A stretch of DNA of 64,000 nt from Coprinellus micaceus (lineage: Eukaryota; Basidiomycota; Agaricomycetes; Agaricales; Psathyrellaceae). The translations under genes and the position numbers were made by a program. Position 1 is the stretch's first letter; each line of letters starts with the position of its first letter. The notes under the pieces were generated by a model. It did not search any database and was not told the DNA's origin. It was given only the letters and a program-made list of their open reading frames with translations. The stretch covers positions 2,914,001 to 2,978,000 of the forward strand of contig OX596339.1 of the NCBI GenBank assembly GCA_951394405.1. Reading direction: 5' to 3'. Below are positions 56,887-64,000 of the stretch, in pieces.

Positions 56887-59728
56887 ATGAAGATCGCGAT
56901 ACTAACGTCGGGAGGCGATAGCGCCGGGATGAACGCGGTGGTGCGTTCCATCGTGAAGGCGGGCATCCTCAAGTGTGTACAGTCGAGATTCTGGCCACCT
57001 AGGCGCACATAGACTGACGGAATGGCGCCCATATAACTAGAGGTTGCGAAATGTATGTTGTCCGGGAAGGCTATGAAGGTCTAGTCCAAGGAAACGTGGG
57101 CGCAGCGGAAGCGCAGGGCGAAAGGGTCAACCAAAGTGCGGAGGCCTCCGTCGAGGCTCAAGCACGGGACGACATTCTCCTTCAGCAAGTAGGCAGCCGT
57201 CCCGACCAGAACCTCCTTCATAACCTCCGATTTGGCGATGGCGAGCTGCTCAAGGATGGGACGACCGAGTTTGTCGGTGGGCGGACGTTGAAGGGACGGT
57301 ACATCGTACGCGTCGGTTGGGACGACGTTCGGGGTTGGTTCTCTCAGGTACGTCCCTCATTTTTCTCCCCGTTTCGCGATGCTCAGACTGTGCTGTAGGG
57401 CGGTACTCTCATCGGCACGGCGCGTTCAATGACCTTCAAGACGATCGAAGGACGAACGGCCGCCGCTCATAATCTTATCAAGGAGGGAATTGACGCTCTT
57501 GTGGTCTGCGGTGGAGACGGTTCCCTCACCGGTGCGGATGTCTTCAGGCGGGAGTGGCCAGATCTCCTCAAGAGCCTGCAAAAAGAATGTGAGGGCGTTC
57601 TTCAATGTCGTTAAATTTATCCTCTGACCCTCTTCTTAGCCCTGATCTCGGAGGAACAGTATGCTAAGCACGCCCACCTCAAGATCGTCGGTCTCGTTGG
57701 GTCCATCGACAACGACATGTGCTTGACTGATCTCACCATTGGCGCACCAACAGCCCTTCAGCGAATCTGCGAAGCCATCGACAACGTCAACACGACCGCA
57801 TACAGCCACTCCCGAGCCTTCGTCATTGAAGTCATGGGACGCGACTGTGGCTGGTTGGCTCTCATGGCTGGCGTGGCTGGAGGTGCAGACTTCATCTTCA
57901 TCCCCGAACGCCCTCCGACGGCCGATTCATGGGAAGACGAGATGTGCGCACAAATCCACAAGCATAGGGAGATCGGAAAGCGCAAGACCATCGTCATCGT
58001 CGCGGAAGGTGCCCACGACAAGAACCTGAGCCCTATCCACTCCGACCACGTCAAGAAGGTCCTCTCGGAGAGGCTGGGTCTGGATACTCGGGTCACCACT
58101 CTGGGTCATACGCAGAGAGGTGGTCGCCCGGCCGCATTGGATCGCATTCTGCCCACCTTGCAGGGTGTGGAGGCGGTCGATGCGTTGTTGGAATCGACGC
58201 CTGAGACGCCTTCGTACATGATTGGGTTGCACGAGAACAAGGTCGTTCGCGTCCCCTTGATGGAAGCCGTCGCCATGGTAAGTAATAGAGATTGCATAGC
58301 CAGTCAGTCGATTCACTCTGCGTTAGACTCGCTCTGTTGCCACTGCGGTCAAGGCAAAAGACTTCGACAAGGCGCTGGACCTTCGAGGGACCGAGTTTAG
58401 GGAGGCTTTGGACGGATTCCATGCCATCTCGGAACACCACGACGAGTCTGTTAAGCTACCCAAGGAGAAGCGGATGCGTGTCGGTATTATCCACATGGGT
58501 GCCCCCGCTGGTGGTATGAACGCTGCAACCCGTACTGCCGTCCGTTACTGTGTTCGACAAGGCCATGTCCCTCTCGCCATCCACAACGGTTTCCGCGGCC
58601 TGCTCGACGATAACGTCGACGAGCTTTCGTGGCTCGGTGTCGACGCCTGGATGAACCGAGGAGGATCAGAACTTGGAACTAACCGTGCTCTGCCCTCGAT
58701 CGACCTCGGAGGTGTGGCTTCCAAGTTCCAGGCGTACGGCCTTGACTCGTTGCTTCTCATCGGCGGCTTCGAGGGTTTCACTGCGCTCCTGCAACTCGAG
58801 GAGGGAAGGAAGCACTATCCTGCATTCCATATCCCCATGGTCCATATCCCTGCGACGATCAGCAATAATGTGCCGATGACGGAGTACAGCTTGGGAAGCG
58901 ACACGAGTTTGAACGCCCTTGTCGATGCTTGCGATGCCATCAAGCAGAGTGCTAGTGCGAGTAGGAATCGTGTCTTTGTTGTTGAGACCCAAGGAGGGAA
59001 GTGTGGGTTTATTGCTGCCCTTGGTGGCCTTGCGGTGGGTCGTTTATCGATATGACTTACCTCCAGGTAACTGATGGTACGTCCCCAGGTTGGTGCTAGC
59101 TTGGTCTATACCCCAGAGGATGGTATCACTCTCGATACCCTTCGACGAGATGTGAGGTTCTTGAAGACCCGATACAGCCTCGATCCTGCTGGAAAGGCTG
59201 AAGGCCGCATTGTTATCCGGTAGGTTTCCCACTTCACAGTGCCGATCGATTAGACCACTCACTAAAAAATCTTCACACAGGAACGAGGCCTCTTCCAAGG
59301 TCTACACGACGGATATGATCACCAAAATGCTGCAAGAGGAGGGTGGCAGCCTCTTCGATGCTCGTTCCGCATCCCTGGGCCACACACTGCAAGGTGGCAT
59401 TCCTACGCCCATGGACCGTGCTCGTGCTGCCCGGTTGTCGCTCAAGTGTATGGCCTTCCTTGAGCAGCATCACGATAAGCTCAGCCACTTGAAGTTCAAG
59501 AACCGACATGCCCCTCCCGAGTCGGCTGCTGTGATCACCATCCAGACGAGTTCGGTGAAGATGGTCCCCGTCCAGGAAATGGTCCAGCACGCTGATATGG
59601 TCAACCGCCGTGGAAAGGTGGCTTGGTGGACGGGCGCTAAAGATCTAGAGGAGCAGCTGGTTGGCAAGCCGCAGTTCCTTGGCATCCACAAGGAGCTGCA
59701 CTTGAGCGATTTCGCGACTAAAATGTGA
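56887..59728 (+). CDS. pfk1: 6-phosphofructokinase (ATP-dependent, tandem-domain eukaryotic form)
   Basis: Converts fructose 6-phosphate to fructose 1,6-bisphosphate, the main control step of glycolysis, in the cytosol. The start [20 protein letters not shown] carries the ATP-binding loop. The next exon joins as [22 protein letters not shown]. The N-half contains [30 protein letters not shown] and [20 protein letters not shown], then FIPERPP and [15 protein letters not shown]. The C-half repeats the fold: [46 protein letters not shown] and [20 protein letters not shown]. It ends LSDFATKM at 59728. The insertion after LVQGN (about 57080-57210, Ala/Glu/Gln-rich) is longer than in yeast and seems usual for basidiomycetes. 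Both halves are intact. Confidence 0.94.
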
Positions 59729-59747
59729 AGGAAGGAAGGAAGGAAGG
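59727..59747. repeat. (GAAG)n microsatellite at the PFK stop codon
   Basis: Five GAAG units follow directly on the TGA stop of the phosphofructokinase gene, so length changes fall in the 3' untranslated region. Confidence 0.85.
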
Positions 59748-60035
59748 TGAAAGCATAAATGTACAGTACATAGATAATTCCACGTTACCTAACTAGAGGC
59801 TCTTTTTCCCCCAAGGAATGTTTACTGCACTTCCATCCCTGCTTCCACCTGTGAAATTTGGACCGTGGATTCAAACGTTCAGGCCCACACACTGATTCCG
59901 GCCAACGTGGCGACGCGGATAAACGCGTTTGTTGATTGGTCCGTGAGAAAGTACTTGTTTTGGTGTGTTTGAGCCATGGTCCGTCGCAGCGTCGAGTGAT
60001 CGCAACGGTTCGTCGCTTGTCCTGAACCTGCCACC
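59748..60035. other. Intergenic region, PFK to Bqt4-like gene
   Basis: 288 bp holding the PFK 3' flank and the promoter of the next gene. Nothing else is seen. Confidence 0.5.
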
Positions 60036-61480
60036 ATGCCGCGCCCACAATTGCCAGTAAAACACGCCAATCCCTATCTAAAAAACGGTAAGGAACACAT
60101 TGATCTCATTACATTGGGGGCCTAATTCATACCGGTTCAGCCACCAGCTTGCCTCCGGTGAAGTACCAGATTCTTAGCTGCCAAGGGGCTGAAATTCTGG
60201 TGAGTACTTGTGGGGTCAACTCGATGATAGTAGCTGAAGTGACCTATAGGTCGGGCGATTGAAAATCGAAGTACCGGTACGCATCAGGTGGCGAGGGTTT
60301 TCACGAAATGGGCTGACCAGATTATAGGAGGGCGGGCATGCATTCATTCTACGGAGATTCGACACGGACGCTATCAGCGTCACGACAATGTTCCGTGCGG
60401 CGTTCCCAACATCAAGCGAGGTGGATGAGCGACTCGAGGTTCAGTACATCAGGGACAACTTCGACTTGGCGGGCAATAATGGGTCTTCTCGCGAACCCCA
60501 TCTCACGCGCCTCGCAGGGACCTGGGTGAACTGTGCCACAGCGATGGAGTTGGCAGGAGACTACGGCCTCGGGGGCCTAGTTAACCAGATGGTGGCCGCC
60601 AAACCCGACCCCAACGCCAACTATCGCCGCTCGCACAAGGCCCAGTCCAACCAGGCCGCTGCTGCTACGACGACGACGACGACCACGCACACCATCGCCC
60701 AGACCCAGGCTATCGTGAATGGATCGCCCGTCAAGCCCTTGAACAAGCCAAATTCGCTGCCCACGCCGTCTCCGACGTCGGGGGAGCCCGTGGCGAAGCG
60801 CAGGAAGGAATCGAGCCCCGCACCAGCATCCCTTCCCCCACCCACGACGCCCGCGGGGTCAAAGACCCCGGTCCGGAGATCTGCTCGTGCGAAGAGCCCC
60901 GCTGTTAAGAGTGGCCCTGTTCCACTCACTGGTCTCAGCAACAAACCACGATCGCGATCCTCAGTGGCACCAGCTTCTCCAAAGAAGGGGGCACAGAAGT
61001 CGCCCACGAAGGGAGACGAAGACGTCGATGAGCTGGACGATGGTGTGGAGGATGTGGCAGGGACGCAGCTGTACGAGGAAGATGTGCGGGAGCAGAAAGA
61101 GTTGGTCGAAGACCTCAAGAGGAAGCGGGAGGCCGCCAGGGCCGCTCAGGAGGAGATGGAGGACGACCAGCAAGAAGACGAGGACGAAGGTGAAGATGAG
61201 GAGGAGGAGGACGGACCCTCGAAACTCAAGCGTGCGAGACAGGACGGGGAGGAACCACTGAGGTTCGAGTTCAAGGAACCGGAGACGGAGGAGAGGCAGA
61301 TTGCTACGAACAGGCGTGTGGGGAGGTTCGCGATGGAGCCGAGGACAAAGTCGATCGCGTGGGGGATAGCGGCGTTTGCTGTGGGTATGAGCGCTGTGTG
61401 AGTGTCTTCTTTTTTGGGTGTGAGTATGTGCGCAATGCTAATAGATGTTCTGCAGGTCGTTCCTTCCCAACTTCTTCTAA
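60036..61480 (+). CDS. bqt4: Bqt4-like APSES/KilA-N protein with C-terminal membrane anchor
   Basis: Related to fission-yeast Bqt4, an inner-nuclear-membrane protein that holds telomeres and chromatin at the nuclear envelope. Exons: MPRPQLPVKHANPYLKN, then ATSLPPVKYQILSCQGAEIL, VGRLKIEVP, and EGGHAFILRRFDTDAISVTT running on into MFRAAFPTSSEV. With FDLAGNNGSSREPHLTRLAG and YGLGGLVNQMV this is an APSES/KilA-N fold. A long disordered part follows, rich in Pro/Ser/Thr and basic (AKRRK, RRSARAKSP), with a coiled, very acidic stretch (EEMEDDQQEDEDEGEDEEEE). The C-terminus AWGIAAFAVGMSAV is completed across an intron by SFLPNFF, giving a tail anchor. The fold, the disordered middle and the tail anchor all match Bqt4 rather than soluble Mbp1/Swi4. 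A (ACG)n run codes polyThr near 60670. Confidence 0.86.
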
Positions 61481-61708
61481 TCTATGTGTGTTTTGACTAT
61501 CGCTCCATGATTCTCGATGATGTATTAGTGTCTGTTTTATCTGCTATCGATTTTATGCCAGGCTCAACGATCTGTTAGAGCGCATCACGACGTTCGAGTG
61601 TCTGTCTCCCTTACTTATTATTTGTCCCCACTGTAATTGTGGTCTGTGGATTCTCGTTTCCTGTTATCCTACATGGTTTCTATTTCTCGTGAATGTACAT
61701 ATGGCATC

Positions 61709-63134
61709 TTACTTCCTCGACCGACATGCCACCACCCCCTGATCTGCGTACAACCCTGATACGTACAACACCTTCGACTCTGGATCCCAAATACCAGTTG
61801 ATGACGAAGAGAACCCTCCTTCCTGCCCGTTACTCTGGAAGAGAGTCTTCAGCGTGTAGGTCGGGCCCACAGAAACCAACGAGCTCGCAGAGATGGGTGC
61901 CACAGGGTCAAAGGTGTCCTGGAAGTACGAGTCCTTGGCTTCTGAGGGTCTTTTCTCTCGCTCGGAATCGGAGGTAGGGATGACAGAGATGACCCAGCTC
62001 CCCGGCGATGCAGTGGTGATGTTCTTCGCCATTAGGATTAAGGAGGGGAAATGAGGGTGGCCGGCGACGATGAGCTCATCCTCCTGCCCCTCCCGCCCAG
62101 CGAACCTGACATTGTCAGGGCAGAAAGGCGTTTGGACAGTTCGCTCGGGGAGGGATGTGAGCGCATTGGTTGAGGGGTCCCGAGCGTAGTAGTAAACTTG
62201 GGAGAGGGAGCTGCTGGCGATGGCGACGAGGCGTCCTGAAGAGGAGATGGCGATACCGTTGGGGAACGAGAGCCATTTCGCAGCGAAGGTGTGTGACTCA
62301 ATTTCGGGGTCGTTCGAGTCCTTGAGTGTGATGTGCGAGGCGAATGTGAGGGGAATACCAAAGACGGATTCGAGGACAGGAACGATAGGCCCAATGATAG
62401 GCCATCTGCGCGTGATGATGTGGTCGTTGGTGACGTAAAACGAGTTCGGGGACGTCAAAGCGAGCGCGTTGGGGGAAACGAAGAACGGGGAGGAGATAGT
62501 GCGGATGTGTTGGGCTTTGGTGGGGGTAGAGGGGTCCAGGACGAAGTGCTCGATGACGGTGCGTGCGCGAGCGTGGTTGACGACGTACAGGCTCGACGCG
62601 TTTCCCGAGTAGGAAGGCCATATTTCGAAGCCGAGTGGATGGAAGTCGTGTCCTTCAGGGTAGCCATCAAGTGTGATTCGTGCTGGGTTGGATGAGGGGA
62701 CTGTGGGTTTGGAGGGGTCGTATACCCATAGCGAACCGTGGGGGTTAGGGTCGGCCAGAGGCCCCATGACGGTGTTCCAGGATTTGCGGTTGGGGTCGCA
62801 CACTGCGAGGACGAGGCGTTTGGGATGCTCATCCTTCGCGTCACGGCGGTGTAGCTCCCAGAACGCTGTATCTTCGCAGTAAGAGAGGGCATCGAAAGGC
62901 CCTTTTGCGGGCCCGGGGCCGAGGCCCTCGCATGACCCCGCGTCGTAGTCGCCGTTGAAGGCGTAGCCGATGGGGAGAGGCGCTTTGTAGAGGACAGAGT
63001 TCCGGATTGATGGGAGGCTGCGGTAGAGCCAGACGCCCTGGAATGTCGCGTCAATTTTAGGAATTGGAACTGGAGATAGGGGTTATACTGACTACCAGAC
63101 CTGTGGTCAATGCGAAGTAGCGAAGCTTGACCAT
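61709..63134 (-). CDS. Paraoxonase-like six-bladed beta-propeller hydrolase
   Basis: Belongs to the calcium-dependent phosphotriesterase / serum paraoxonase (arylesterase) superfamily; such enzymes hydrolyse lactones or esters. The start MVKLRYFALTTGL is a short hydrophobic leader. A 58-bp intron with phase 0 joins it to GVWLYRSLPSIRNS. The following frame reads CEGLGPGPAKGPFDALSYCE, ITLDGYPEGHDFHPLGFEIW, SSLYVVNHARARTVIEHFVL and SPNALALTSPNSFYVTNDHI. Further blocks are WLSFPNGIAISSSGRLVAIA and QTPFCPDNVRFAG; the propeller blades and the N-x-x-D type calcium ligands (SPNALAL, FPNGIA, CPDNV) fit the family. It ends VVACRSRK at 61709. The GHDFHPLG motif is typical of paraoxonases. It is probably secreted or ER-located. 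The substrate is unknown. Confidence 0.83.
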
Positions 63135-64000
63135 GGTGAAGAGAAGATGGGGGTTTGGGTCGAACCGTGTATGGTTGACCTCTATATAACGATCAATCAG
63201 GAAGCGATTCGTGGGGTTCGGGTAACGTCATGGTAGATGAACGTGCCGACTCTGGACGTAATGATTGAAGAGATGCGGCTAGATGAGGCTGCTTGACTTG
63301 AGCTAGCATGGACGGGGGGAAAGCAAAGAAATGGTAGCTTCACCTATCTCAGATATTCACTGAATGAACTCATCATGCTTGATGTTGCTTGTGCTCCCTA
63401 TACTCTCAGGTCCTAACCTCTAAGATGCAGGCCCCTGTTGTCGACTTAGTATTCTTGGACCCAGCATCTGCATATCGAGCCTTCTGAAATCAGGATTGGG
63501 TAGGGTGCACCGCCTTCCGGGGGATGAGGTTCCTTGTAGCTTGTTGTTATAATCATGTCTTTGCCTGAGGCTTAGACTGACCGAGAGCAAAAAGTTGGGA
63601 GCGAGAGGTACGAGGACGAGATCGGAAGGATGGCCGTAAAAGGTCAAGCAATCTCTCGACGCCCCGACAGTATCCACATGAGATTTCCTATCGCGACGAC
63701 GCCAGAGGGACGTGTCATATAGCATGTTCCACTTAGGCTACCCTGCAGCCCAATAAGCTTCGCTGAAGAGAGAAAATACCTGGTAGTCGCTCGTGCTAAC
63801 CAGGTGCTAACTTTCGGTATACCTTGAGTCCGGGTCTCTAGTGGCGGCCGCTCCCACCCACGATTAAATATTAGCCTGAGTCCTGTGTGAACTATACAAG
63901 GTCGTGTCTAGTGCAATACTTCTCGTACTGAATCTGCTGAGATAAAGTGAGGTGTCCTGGTACGATCGTAACTTCGCATCCGAACAGGTGGGAAATGTCC
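63135..64000. other. Intergenic region at the right end of the window
   Basis: About 0.87 kb. A TATATAA-like stretch at about 63182-63188, some 50 bp upstream of the paraoxonase-like ATG, may be its TATA box on the minus strand. The open frame at 63420-63725 (minus) has no recognised similarity. A NotI-type GCGGCCGC lies near 63844. No gene is supported before the window ends. Confidence 0.5.

Noticed and set aside
63420..63725. 101-codon minus-strand open frame near the right edge
   Set aside because: No similarity and no supporting signals.

Overview
The window is nuclear DNA from a filamentous basidiomycete fungus, probably an Agaricomycete. Nearly every gene is broken by many short introns (about 45-60 bp, GT...AG). 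Genes lie close together on both strands. The content is eukaryotic and fungal: a CYP, a CON-6 protein, a GH5 exo-beta-1,3-glucanase, exportin-T, a cullin, BRO1, a RasGAP, an HDEL-tagged DnaJ, 6-phosphofructokinase and a Bqt4-like APSES protein. The species cannot be named from the sequence alone. I rebuilt exon chains by hand from reading frame, splice phase and family conservation; starts and ends marked as tentative are less certain.

Layout. 0-13 kb: RNase H2 catalytic subunit, a cytochrome P450, a small four-TM protein, a three-repeat CON-6 protein, a membrane-anchored exo-beta-1,3-glucanase, an unrecognised single-TM protein with a LIR-like motif, and an F-box protein. 14-21 kb: exportin-T and a CUL3-type cullin. 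21-32 kb is the accessory part. Three paralogous F-box genes lie on the minus strand, with a patatin-like phospholipase between the first two. A broken fragment of the neighbouring cullin gene sits next to the second F-box copy. This shows that a cullin-end plus F-box block was duplicated in tandem and that the cullin part then decayed.

32-42 kb: a Wss1-type WLM metalloprotease with a RanBP2 zinc finger, a lysine-rich DM9 protein, a 222-bp MITE-like inverted-repeat element, BRO1, and a small unrecognised gene with a very short exon. 42-54 kb: a RasGAP, a GPI-type aspartic protease, a mitochondrial protein of unknown function, an ER-luminal DnaJ (SCJ1-like) and a quinone-oxidoreductase-like dehydrogenase. 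54-64 kb: a further F-box protein, 6-phosphofructokinase, a Bqt4-like inner-nuclear-membrane protein and a paraoxonase-like beta-propeller enzyme.

Most genes are unrelated housekeeping functions, as is usual for a fungal chromosome arm; there is no biosynthetic cluster. The points most worth following are the duplicated cullin/F-box block with apparently exact loss of one intron in the pseudogene, the doubled N-terminal module of the patatin protein, the WLM protease whose zinc-binding motif is spread over three exons with a 15-nt microexon, the LIR-plus-TM protein, and the MITE-like element. I saw no convincing tRNA, rRNA or CRISPR.
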